Assembly (NCBI GenBank): GCA_013180625.2
Contig: SNVD02000426.1
Span: 62,001 to 126,000, forward strand
Direction of reading: 5' to 3'
Length of the DNA stretch: 64,000 bases
Origin: Boswellia sacra
Taxonomy: Eukaryota > Streptophyta > Magnoliopsida > Sapindales > Burseraceae
Below are positions 1 through 8,649 of this stretch, in pieces (within the stretch, counting starts at the first letter, position 1; every line of letters starts with the position of its first letter). A model generated the notes under the pieces. That model made no database searches, was not told the origin of the DNA, and saw only the letters and a list, made by a program, of their open reading frames with translations. Both the position numbers and the translations under genes were made by a program.

Positions 1-1
1 A

Positions 2-241
2 TCATTTGATTTTGTGTACATTCTTGTTGCAGTAGACTATGCTTCGCAATGGGTCGAGACAATTACATGTCGGAACAATGATCACAAAACAGTTATCAAA
101 TTCTTGAAAGAGATTATCTTGTGTAGATTTGAAATTCCTCGAGCCATTATTAGTGATGGGGGTACACATTTTTGTAACAAACCATTTGAAACCTTAATGA
201 AGAAATACAGAATAACCCATAAAATTTCTACACCTTATCAC
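2..241 (+). pseudogene. Athila integrase, catalytic core, first part (interrupted)
   Basis: The frame from about 14 to 241 reads as the start of a retroviral-type integrase core. VAVDYASQWVE carries the first catalytic Asp and IISDGGTHFCN carries the second. The reading breaks at 242, exactly where a solo LTR begins, and resumes at 2103 with the segment holding the catalytic Glu ([11 protein letters not shown]). Integrase joins the reverse-transcribed copy to host DNA. This copy is dead because 1.86 kb of foreign sequence separates the second Asp from the Glu. The N-terminal zinc-binding part and the rest of pol would lie to the left of the window. Confidence 0.85.
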
Positions 242-454
242 TGTTAGCCCTAAGGCTACATGATAATTTTGATGATAACAATACACATTGATTCATTGTG
301 ATTTACTAACATGTTTATTTATATGCAAGAGTAATATCATTGAAATAATTATAAAATCAAGAAGAGGCTTATTAAAATGAAGTATTGAAGCGAAGGAGAA
401 GACTACATGTTAAAGGCACCAAAGTTTAAGAACAAGGTTTGATTCAAGGAATGT

Positions 455-1150
455 GACACATGAGCAATGTTCAATCAATTGGTCATATATTTCTCTACAG
501 ATGTCCAAATGACGTGATTCTTGAGCCTTTGGAAAGCTTCTCAATTTATAACATTTCATATGTTTTAAAGAAATTTAAATTTCAAGTGTAAGGTTGTCCA
601 AATTATCATGCAAGTTGAAAGACAAATAGAAGCAGCTGATATGAGCACTGAATACTCTTTTGGACATATCTTGAGCTAGAAAAAATCAAAATGACTTGAT
701 TCTTATGGCATTGGAAAGAGGACATAATGAGGCACATTTCATATGTTTTAAAGAAATTCAAATTTCAAATGAAAGGCCGACATAATTGACATGCAATTCG
801 GTGGACTGACACAAGGAAGAAAAATCAACTCACATGAGCACCGAATGGTGTTTTGGCCATATATTAAGATAGAGATATCCAAATTCTTTGATTATTAATG
901 TTTTGGAAAGCTTATTCAAATATGCAGATCTTTTATGTTTTGAAGAAATTCAAATTTCAAACGGAATGCTGACAGAATTATCATTCAATTCGGTGGACTG
1001 ACACAAAGAAGAAAAATCATGTCACATGAGCACCGAATGTTTTTTTGGCCATATCTTGAGCTACAGACATCCAAATGACTTGATTATTGATGCATTGGAA
1101 AGCTTATTCAAATTTTCAGATCTTTTATGTTTTGCAGATTTTCAAATTTC
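455..1150 (+). repeat. about 185-bp imperfect tandem repeats in the LTR U3
   Basis: Four degenerate units recur with a spacing of roughly 180-193 bp. Each has a catgagcac(cgaat) core (near 463, 643, 832 and 1025), then a ggccatat(c)ttgag segment, a ccaaatgacttgatt segment and a ttggaaagct...tatgtttt...aaatttcaaa segment. The array lies upstream of the TATA box, so it sits where LTR enhancers normally lie. The same units are seen inverted in the LTRs at 38896 and 44100. A role in transcription is inference. Confidence 0.75.
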
Positions 1151-1250
1151 AAACTGAACATTGACAAAAATGGCAGACAAGATTATGGTTTTTATGATGG
1201 GCAGAAAATTTAGAGATGGTGTCTTCACTTGATTAAGTTCATCCTATTTG

Positions 1251-1262
1251 CCTATAAAAGGA
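1251..1262 (+). promoter_or_regulatory. TATA box of the copia LTR
   Basis: CCTATAAAAGGAGCCC is the only strong TATA element in this LTR. It lies between the U3 repeats and the 65-bp repeats, the expected place for the U3/R boundary. The same motif in inverted form is present in both LTRs of the 38896-45903 element (near 39678-39693 and 44891-44905). Confidence 0.7.
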
Positions 1263-1480
1263 GCCCTTCTTCCATACATTCAAGTAGAGTAAGAGAAGCA
1301 TTTTATCAAGCAAAAAAAACAAGAGATATATCAAGTCTAGAGAGTTTTATATTCTTTATCTACTCTTTGAAAAGAGTTGTACTTTTATTGTAAAAATTTA
1401 CTTTGTTCTTGTATTGTGGTGAGAGTGAGATCTTCTTGTAAAGGATAAAAGTTATCCTTGAGAAAACTCTTTCCTTGGTG

Positions 1481-1760
1481 AGTTTGTTCATCAAGAAGAA
1501 CTCTTGGTGTGGTGTTATCAAGAGTTGAAGGAAGTTGCCTTGGTGAGGTTGTTCATCAAGAAGAACTCTTGGTGTGGTGTTATCAAGAGTTGAGAAAAGT
1601 TGCCTTGGTGAGGTTGTTTATCAAGAAGAACTCTTGGTGTGGTGTTATCAAGGGTTGAAGGAAGTTGCCTTGGTGAGGTTGTTCATCAAGAACTCTTGGT
1701 GTGGTGTTATCAAGAGTTGAAGGAAAAAGTCTTGGTGAGGTTGTTCATCAAGCAAGTTGT
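1481..1760 (+). repeat. 65-bp tandem repeats in the LTR downstream of the TATA box
   Basis: About four and a half units share ctcttggtgtggtgttatc, starting at 1501, 1566, 1631 and 1693 (65, 65 and 62 bp apart). Each unit also has gttgccttggtgaggttgtt and catcaagaagaa. The block would lie in the transcribed leader. The same array is seen inverted at about 39235-39480 and 44430-44690, with different unit numbers and small changes, so it expands and contracts between copies. Confidence 0.9.
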
Positions 1761-2035
1761 AAAGATTTCTACAACTTAGTGGAACACTTAGCTCGTGGAG
1801 CTAGGAGCCCGTGGACGTAAGCAAGGTTTGCCGAACCACATAAATTGAGTTTGCACTCTCTCTATCCCTATCTCTTTATATTTACTTGTACTTGTGATTG
1901 TTCATTATTGTTATTCTCTTGATTGCATTCTATTTCCATCTTCTTCACCTTTATTCTTAAAGAAAGGGTTAAATAATTTTGATCTTCAAAGAAAAGTTTT
2001 CTAAATCAGATTTTATAAATAAAATCCCAATTCGC

Positions 2036-2072
2036 GGCCCCCCCCCCCCCCCCCCCCCCCCCCTCCCCCCTC
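2036..2072 (+). repeat. homopolymer C tract near the LTR end
   Basis: A run of about 26 C after gcgg is followed by a T and another short C run, just before the LTR end. The related LTRs at 38896 and 44100 have only a short G-rich run (ccaagaggggggt) at this place. The long run is therefore an expansion private to this copy, or a sequencing artefact of the homopolymer. Confidence 0.85.
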
Positions 2073-2102
2073 TTAGGTTGCCATACCTGGGTCAACAATC
2101 AC

Positions 2103-2700
2103 CTGCAAATAAGTGGACAAGTTGAATTAGCTAATACAGAGATAAAACAGATCTTAGAAAAAACGGTTAACCCAAATCGTAAAGATTGGTCTTTAAGACG
2201 CAATGATGCACTTTGGGCTTACCGAACTGCTTTCAAAACATCATTGGGAACGTCTCCTTATAGATTAGTATATGGAAAACCTTGTCTCTTGCCTATGAAA
2301 ATTGAGCATAAAGCTTATTGGGCCATTAAAACATTTAACACAAACTTGAATGATGCTTGCAAGTTACGTAAACACCAACTAAGTGAACTTGAAGAAATCA
2401 GGAATGAGACTTATGAAAATTCTAAAATCTATAAAGAAAAAATGAAGGTTTTTTATGACAAATTTATTGTTAGAAAATCTTTTGAACCTTCACAAAAAGT
2501 TCTTTTGTATGATTCAAGATTGCACTTGTTTCCTGGTAAACTTCGGTCTCATTGGACTGGGCCTTTCATTGTTAAAAATGTTTTCCCTTATGAGTAGTCA
2601 AAATTGAGAACCCAAAGAATGGTAATGTGTTTAAAGTTAATGGACAATGGTTAAAACCATTCTTTGAAAATTTTGACCAAAATGAAGAGTCCATTGCTTA
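2103..2700 (+). pseudogene. Athila integrase, C-terminal part
   Basis: This continues the integrase after the solo LTR. It contains the third catalytic residue (Glu in [11 protein letters not shown]), then the Athila-typical [17 protein letters not shown] and YRLVYGKPC segments, then the tail with [16 protein letters not shown] and [14 protein letters not shown]. Near 2596 the frame meets a stop. Comparison with the family suggests a small indel there, because the next bases read on in another frame as a conserved tail (ENPKNGNVFKVNG) that ends at about 2700. The piece is non-functional because of the upstream insertion and this lesion. Confidence 0.85.
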
Positions 2701-2842
2701 AGTCGATCCTTTTTAAGGATTGATTTTTCCCGGTCAAGTGGCAGTACGGTACTCCCTGGCTTTTAAAGTCAGTTTTTCAGTTCCCTAAAAAATGTTGCTC
2801 ACCTTGCATACATTTTCTTTTCTTCTCTCTCATTTTCTTCAC

Positions 2843-3390
2843 ATGGATACCATTCTCTCAAAATTGCACAAACATTTTCCTTCTCTTCTTCAAAATGATT
2901 TGCTTAAATTTACAAAGCTCGCGCAGAGAGACTAAGGATGTTGATGTGTAAGGGTATGCCTGCTGATGTACGATGGTTAATTGAAGCCAAGGTTCGATTT
3001 TCTTATGAATTTTCAGATAGTCTTGTTTCTCACATGCCAGGTATGGGAAAAAGCTCTTACGCCAAAAAGCGAAGAGCGAAAAGGTTACAGGTTTGTCCCA
3101 AATGTGCAAGATGGACTTGTAACCAGCGTTGCTGCTCCTTGGGATATTTGTCTAATAATCGAGAGGATAAACTACAGTTCATCAAGAATAGACTGAGTAT
3201 GGAGTCTTTGGATGATAACCGAATGACTCTTGAGATGCATTCTTGTGGACTTATGCAGCTTGAAAATTTTAAATTGTGGACACAATTCCGAGATGAGCAA
3301 GAACGCTATAATCTTGGGAATCTGACTCAAAACGACCCTGTTTGCCAGTTTATAAGAAAACTGGATGGGAAACATATCCCCAACTCATAG
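2843..3390 (+). pseudogene. small basic cysteine-rich cargo ORF, copy 1
   Basis: This is an ORF of about 180 codons between integrase and the LOG-like ORF, also present at 34138-34693 in the second Athila copy. The family consensus starts at the ATG at 2843 (MDTILS). In this copy one base is lost near 2908, so the long frame starts at 2938. Visible features are a basic run (KKRRAKR), a Cys-x2-Cys-x4-Cys motif (CPKCARWTC) and a further Cys-Cys pair. The basic stretch followed at once by a zinc-type Cys cluster suggests nucleic-acid binding. The layout recalls the cysteine-rich nucleic-acid-binding proteins of carlaviruses (Carla_C4 family), but that is unverified pattern recognition. It could equally be a captured plant gene or an element-specific ORF. 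Confidence 0.6.
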
Positions 3391-3707
3391 AAGGTGTTTA
3401 AGCCGTTTCTAGACGTAAAACCAGAGGAAGATATGAGCCACAGTCACAACTACCTGCACATATGCATGCGTGCCATCATTTTTGAATTTTAATGCCTATT
3501 AGCTATCATTTTTGAATTTGTATCTTTTGTCTAACTTATGGTGTCTTATTTCATCATCTTTTTTGAATTTCTATGCATTATTGTCATATTTTTCAACAAG
3601 CAACCGAGCTACCTATTTAGATGTCATCATTAGCATACCTTTTTGCACTCCATAAATACCACATTTCTTGTTTTCTTCTTCACACATAAATAGAGAGTTG
3701 CATAGAC

Positions 3708-4358
3708 ATGGAGGAAACTTCAAAACGTCGAATCCAAAGGATATGTGTATTCTATGGATCTCGACCGGATAAAAGTGAGGAGTTTGTAGAAGTGACAAAT
3801 TATCTTATTAGGCTACTAGCTGAAAGAAAGATTCATGTGGTTTATGGGAGAGGTAGTCTCGGGTTAATGGGTTGTGTGTCAACAGCTGTACATGTAGGAG
3901 GTAGTCAAGTTTTAGGAGCTATTCATAAAGCTTTGGCTGTAGAAAGCATCGTTGAAAAAACGGTTGGGACGGAGTTACAGGTCTCTTCTATGCATGAACG
4001 CATTGCACATATACTCATCAAATCAGATGCCTTTATTACTTTACTAGGTGGCTTTGGTACTCTTGAAGAAATTTTTTAAATTGCCTCTTGGACCCAACTG
4101 AATCTCCATCAAAAACCCATAGGTTTGTTGAATGTTAAAAATTTCTTTGATCCTTCGATAAGTTTTGTTAATACAGCTGTGGAACAAAATTTTACCCCTT
4201 ATTTGGTAAGAAAGATCCTTATTTCTGCCATTACCGCTAGTGAACTACTTGACAAATTACAAACAGTCGCGTATGAACCTGACCCAGCCATCACTCAATT
4301 TAATTGGTCAGGGGGGCAAAACAAAAAGTGCAAATTGGATCTGAATCTCCGTTTGTAA
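3708..4358 (+). pseudogene. retro-captured LOG-like cytokinin riboside 5'-monophosphate phosphoribohydrolase, copy 1
   Basis: LOG enzymes release free, active cytokinin from its riboside monophosphate in the cytosol. The frame starts MEETSKRRIQRICVFYGS and follows the LOG fold along its whole length. It has the N-terminal nucleotide-binding strand, a glycine-rich loop (VYGRGSLGLMG), the SMHERIAH helix, and the catalytic signature LLGGFGTLEE in place of PGGxGTxxE. After an in-frame TAA at about 4077 it continues with WTQLNLHQKPIGLLNV and a normal C-terminus. Start to final stop is about 216 codons, the usual LOG size, and there is no intron although plant LOG genes are multi-exon. Pro to Leu in the signature, Cys to Tyr in CVFCGS and the TAA argue against activity. 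Confidence 0.85.
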
Positions 4359-5059
4359 TTTTTTCTTGTCCTTTCTTTTATTTTTAGCATTTTATTTTAT
4401 TAGTCCTTCAGGTCATCTCTCTTGAATAACAGAAGCTTCAAGTAATGTCTCTTATACTTTATCTTTCTATATTTAAACATTGAGGACAATGTTTCATTTG
4501 GTTGGGGGGGAAGGATAGTAGACATAAGTGTGTTTTAAACATAAGTGTGTTTTAAATTTTCTTTTTCTTGCAAAAAAAAAAGTGAGTTAGTAATTAGATT
4601 CAAAGTGCCGTGTAAGGAGTTCAAATCCTCTTGAAACGCATTCTGGGTCGGGAATGGTAGAGTAGGGAGGGCCAGTTTGAACTCTTGAAACACACTCTAA
4701 CCAATTTGTCATTTTGTTTTGATTTTGCATTTTTTAGGACTCATTTTAGTTAATTTGATATTATTTTGTTTTGATTTTTGAATTTTATAAAAAGGAGGTC
4801 TTATTCATTTCACTTTGAATTATTCAAATCTATGAACTCTCACAACTTTATCATTTAATAAACTGTGTGCTTATGTACTCGTTAAGCAAATATTCATGAA
4901 CCTTTCCTAACACACAAACATACCTTGATGCATGATTGTGGGTTTCGAAGTGAAATGTTGCAATATTTGAGTTCTTTTGTTTTGTTTAAAATAACAACAA
5001 AAGGAAGGGGAAAGTTAAAAAAAAAAGTGAAAAAAAAATTGTGGATAAGTTTCGTCTCG

Positions 5060-5345
5060 TAGCTTCCTTAATTCGAGCAATTAAGCCCGAGGGGTGCCTC
5101 AACACCTAATACCCTAAGACCAACTGATTTGGGAGCTATTGGCCCAAAGCTCGCTACATGGATTAAAGAAAAAGCTTAATGGGATTGAACATTGCACTAT
5201 TCACAAGTTTCTAAGCAAAAATAAAGCATCGGCAACCCGAGTCGTTAAGCTCGTAGGGGTGTCTTAACACCTAATGCCCTACGGCCAACTGGTCTGGGAG
5301 TCATTAGCCTAAGGCTCGCTACATGGGTTAAAGATGCACTCTTTC
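5060..5345 (+). repeat. bipartite direct repeat in the Athila 3' spacer
   Basis: Two related blocks of about 100 bp (about 5070-5170 and 5250-5345) share aggggtg, caacacctaat, ccct(a)agaccaactg, tgggag and ctcgctacatgg in the same order. They are separated by about 80 bp of AT-rich sequence. The second copy has both blocks, inverted, at about 32205-32460. Conservation in two copies outside coding sequence suggests a structural or packaging role, or a duplicated captured segment. I do not recognise it. Confidence 0.65.
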
Positions 5346-5664
5346 AAAAAAAAAGAAAAAAAAATATATATATATATAAAATGAATGAATACCCCCTACC
5401 TAAGGTTGTTAGCCTTAACAAATATTAGAACCGATATGGTTTCTTTCTAATAAGCTCCATAGTCATGTGTCGATTGAGCACAAAAAGAAGATTTATTGAT
5501 ATCTTAACTGAAGGGTACATGAGTCATTAAAAAAATAAACAAATCGGTTGAGAGTTTGTTTATTTGTATAAAATCAAGGAGAGTGCAATAATGACCATCT
5601 TGGATGTAAAATTCTATAAATCACTTCTAAATAATAACGTTTTAATTGCTAGGGACTAGCAATA

Positions 5665-5680
5665 AGCTGGTTGGGGTGTG
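5665..5680 (+). promoter_or_regulatory. polypurine tract of Athila copy 1
   Basis: The sequence aagctggttggggtgtg lies directly before the LTR start TGATGAGCAC. This is the expected place of the primer for plus-strand DNA synthesis. The second copy has a longer pure G run (reverse complement of 31849-31860). Confidence 0.6.
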
Positions 5681-7038
5681 TGATGAGCACTTAAATATGT
5701 ATGCTTAATAAGAGCTTAATTCATCATATTGCATTAATAGTGTCATTAAATTCCTCAACTTAAGCATATTTGTAATCTTTACATCTTTTGAATTAACTTT
5801 CTCTTAATTTCAGTTTTGATGTAGGTTTGGTAAATTAGGCATAACTTTCTATTTATAGATTAGAATGGTGCAAATCTTAATGTTTTGGAAATATGATTAA
5901 ATTATCTACAAGATTGTATTTCCCATGTATCATCAAATTTGGGCTCTTAGTGGACCAAAAATGGGCTTGAAGTGAACCCATCTATGTCTAAACCTAGTCT
6001 GACCATGTCTCAGTATTTTGATCATATCTCTCAAAATATGTATCCAAATCATATGAATCAAGATGTTCTAGAAATCTTAGAGAAATATCTACGACTTTTA
6101 TGAAGACATGTGATCAAAAATCTTAATAATTCAATGTCAAAATCGGTGGTCAAATTTGGTTCACTTAATTACCCTAATTGTCAAAATTGGTGCACCGAAT
6201 ATTTGACAATTATTCCTTTGTAATTTGACAAGTTTGCCCCCGAATGTATCTATAAATAGAGGTTCCTTGTGACCCATTAGGGCATCTTGGCCTTACTGGG
6301 ATCCCTTGTTATTGTGTTTTTCTCTCTTGTATTTTTATGTTATTAATGAATTTCCTTTTTCTTATAATTTGTTTTCTTTCTTTTATAATGTCTTTCTAAT
6401 TTCTCTCTTGCTAAGGTAAAAGGGTGAAACCCTTGATATAAGAGTAAGGATTTTCTAATCCTTTGATATGTGCTTAATAATTATAATCTTGTGTTATTTA
6501 TTTTATATGATTTATATTAATTTCTCTAATCAATCTTGACACCACTCGAAAAGTGGAGGTTTTCATCCATTGTAGACAATCCTTGGCACATCAAATGCTT
6601 GGATCCTTTCTAGATGTCGTATGGTTCTTCCTTACCGACATAAATCTAGTTAGGAACCTTGATTTGTTGTAGACATATGATGATTGGCATATTGGATGCT
6701 TGAACCCATTTACAAGTAGTAGTATAAATATTGGTAACGAAGCAAATATAATTCATATAACTAAAATGGGTTGTTTATCTTTATTTGAAATATCAAGGGC
6801 GGATCCCCTAACCTTAGCTTTCATTATTATTGTGTTAATTCCTTTTACTTATGTATTTTAATCATTCTCATCTATTATTGATATTATCTTGTCATATCTT
6901 TGAATCATTGATATCATATTTGCTTACTTTTAAGTTGTAGCGCTAAAATCCCATTCCTCGTGGATCGACCCCAGTCTCATCGGGTTTATTACTTCGACAC
7001 TCCTACATTTGGGAGATAATCCTTTTTCGGATGTGTCA
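5681..7038 (+). repeat. 3' LTR of Athila copy 1
   Basis: It starts TGATGAGCACTTAAATATG and ends TTTCGGATGTGTCA. It matches in inverted form the LTRs at 30480-31848 and 36989-38360 and the solo LTR at 12575-14099. A TATA box (tataaatagagg) is at 6251-6262. The next base pair belongs to the Sirevirus accessory ORF. Confidence 0.9.
6250..6262 (+). promoter_or_regulatory. TATA box of the Athila LTR
   Basis: Tataaatagaggttcc is preserved at the same relative place in all Athila LTRs of the window, as ctctatttatag in the inverted copies near 13522, 31270 and 37780. Confidence 0.65.
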
Positions 7039-7935
7039 GTTCATTAGAACTCATAGGGATGCTGTTCTGTGCAAGAATCCCTTGAATCAAACAGGGAAAC
7101 ACAAGCAAGTAATAATCAGAGTGATATGATCAAATCTGTACAATTGATTTATAGGCTAGCAAACCAAAGTTAATTGGTCGATATTTCTTCCTAAGGTATT
7201 ACTGGTCTATACCATCTTTCGATTTCCAAACAATGTCTATTCTACCAATCAATTCCTTTATCACTTCAGCCATGTTAAATTCTTCATCTAATGCATGTCA
7301 ACTGCCTATTGGAATGTCTAGGAAACTGTTTATAACATTCAGAGAGAACTTAACAAACTTTCCTCTACAATAAACTTTGTGATAATGAAAGCTTTTAGGA
7401 TCATCAATGGCAGAAGAGATGTTTGCATAAAATTCCTGATTTAAAGCCTTCACAGGGGTAGAAAGTTTGTTACCGTACGAGTCCAGTAAATAGACTCAAT
7501 CATCTCACTCATGCCATAGTTATTGAAATCTAACAGTTTCACCGGCCTTTCTATCTGCAGATTCCTCTTTGAAGTGTACTTCATGAACTTCTGTTTAATG
7601 GCCACTGTGAGGAATTTGTTGAACTTTGGTTTTACTTTATCTTTCATCTTTTTCACCGGCACTTGCTCATCCTCACTGATGGTGGGATCGACAGCAATCT
7701 TTGCATGTGCTTGTTACGTCGGAGATGACGAAACACTATTGTGCCTGTTGTAACTGAAGTCGCTGTGAGAAGGTGAAGAATTGGTTGTCTTTGTCGAGTA
7801 AGATGAGGTCGCCATGGTTAGGGTTACTGGTCTGCGAAAAATTTCCAGAATAGGAAGAGAGAAGCAAGACGCAGGACTGGCAAGAAACTGTAGTTGGAGT
7901 GTGGTATGAATAGAAGAAGCCCAAAAACTATTCAT
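7039..7935 (-). pseudogene. accessory ORF of the Sirevirus-like element (putative plant transposon protein domain)
   Basis: Read from 7935 leftwards this starts near MATSSYSTKTTNSSP, a low-complexity Ser/Thr-rich N-terminus. It continues through basic VPVKKMKDKVKPKFNKF, then QKFMKYTSKRNLQ and NQEFYANISSAIDDPKS, then GKFVKFSLNVINSFLDIPIG. These last motifs are typical of the domain Pfam calls putative plant transposon protein, found in extra ORFs of plant retroelements. The function is unknown. At least four stops break the frame. The ORF runs into the Athila LTR at 7038 without ending, so the rest lies beyond the inserted Athila element. Confidence 0.6.
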
Positions 7936-8640
7936 AATATACTAAGCCAAAATTGAAATAATTTTGTTTTTAACAAAATTTAATGTTAATTCTATTTCCA
8001 AAACCGTTCATAACTAACATTAATGGACAACAATTCAAATTTGATTCCCATTTGAATAAGGAATTTTAATAGAATTAGGATTCCCACCACTGAAAATTCT
8101 CCCCCTCAATTCAATAATGTTGACATGGCATTTTTGACACATGGAAACATAAGAAAATCAAATTTTGGATAAGCACAAAGAGCATCGTGTGTTAAGAAAA
8201 ACGTAACAGCAAACAGTTAACAATAACATAACAGCAATATCTGAACATCATATGAATTATTCTAAGAAAGCATATTTCAGAGCTGATTATTTACCTTTAT
8301 TAATTTTATCACTTAATCCAATTGAGTGATCAACTTGAGCATACTTCTTACACACACAAAAGTTAGTCTCAATGTGAATTTTATAAATAAATACAGTAGC
8401 TTTCACACATGTCTAGAGGTAGCCCTTTTCCATTTGAGTGGGTGACCTCACCATATTTCCTAGATACAATGAAATTACTCTCAATGGATGGCTTTCACAC
8501 ATCATATACTGGTAGCGCTCTCTATAAGTTTCATTGTTAAACCAGTATCTTATCATTCACTCGATTTATATCACAGCTCACACATGCTTAATTAGAAGAA
8601 AACTTATAATATTACAGTTACAAATAACATAATAGTAGTG
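7936..8640 (-). other. non-coding Sirevirus stretch between pol and accessory ORF
   Basis: This is AT-rich sequence with no supported ORF. It includes the minus-strand purine tract TTGAGGGGGAGAATTTTC (8098-8115), like copia polypurine tracts. Because an ORF follows it, it may be one of several PPT-like motifs rather than the one next to the LTR. Confidence 0.5.
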
Positions 8641-8649
8641 TTCATTCAT

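Larger units (their letters stand above)
242..2097 (+). mobile_element. solo LTR of a Ty1/copia family (same family as 38896-45903)
   Basis: The sequence begins TGTTAGCCCTAAGGC and ends CTGGGTCAACA. It is flanked by a perfect 5-bp duplication, atcac, at 237-241 and 2098-2102. No internal region or second LTR is present, so it is a solo LTR left by recombination between the two LTRs. It matches in inverted orientation the LTRs at 38896-40702 and 44100-45903. Its parts in order are a U3 with tandem repeats of about 185 bp, a TATA box, a block of 65-bp tandem repeats, and a homopolymer C run near the 3' end. It interrupts the Athila integrase. Confidence 0.95.
4360..5680 (+). other. non-coding spacer of the Athila element before the 3' LTR
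   Basis: There is no convincing ORF here. The stretch contains purine-rich runs (near 4504-4516), a bipartite direct repeat (5060-5345), a short AT microsatellite near 5362-5380, and a purine-rich tract next to the LTR. The same spacer is present in inverted form at 31849-33190 in the second copy, so it is a conserved part of the element, not random flank. Confidence 0.7.
1..7038 (+). mobile_element. Athila-like Ty3/gypsy retrotransposon, 3' part (copy 1)
   Basis: The plus-strand 3' part of an LTR retrotransposon whose left end lies outside the window. In order it holds an integrase split by a solo LTR, the integrase tail, a small cysteine-rich ORF, a LOG-like ORF, a long non-coding spacer with direct repeats, a purine-rich tract and the 3' LTR (5681-7038). 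The integrase text ([29 protein letters not shown]) is typical of the Athila lineage. The right flank gttca (7039-7043) should be one half of a 5-bp target duplication, whose partner is out of view. A second copy of the same family is at 30480-38360 and a solo LTR at 12575-14099. Family assignment is by recognition of motifs, not by search. Confidence 0.85.

Noticed and set aside
1481..1760. CRISPR-like array
   Set aside because: Units are contiguous 65-bp tandem repeats within a plant LTR, without unique spacers.
3708..4358. LOG-like ORF as a working host gene
   Set aside because: It lies inside a retrotransposon, has an in-frame stop and a changed catalytic signature, and is repeated in a second element copy.
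4610..4700. tRNA-like words (gttcaaatcctc) in the Athila spacer
   Set aside because: Only the T-loop-like word fits. No acceptor, D or anticodon stems can be drawn, and the piece is repeated in the second element copy as plain spacer.
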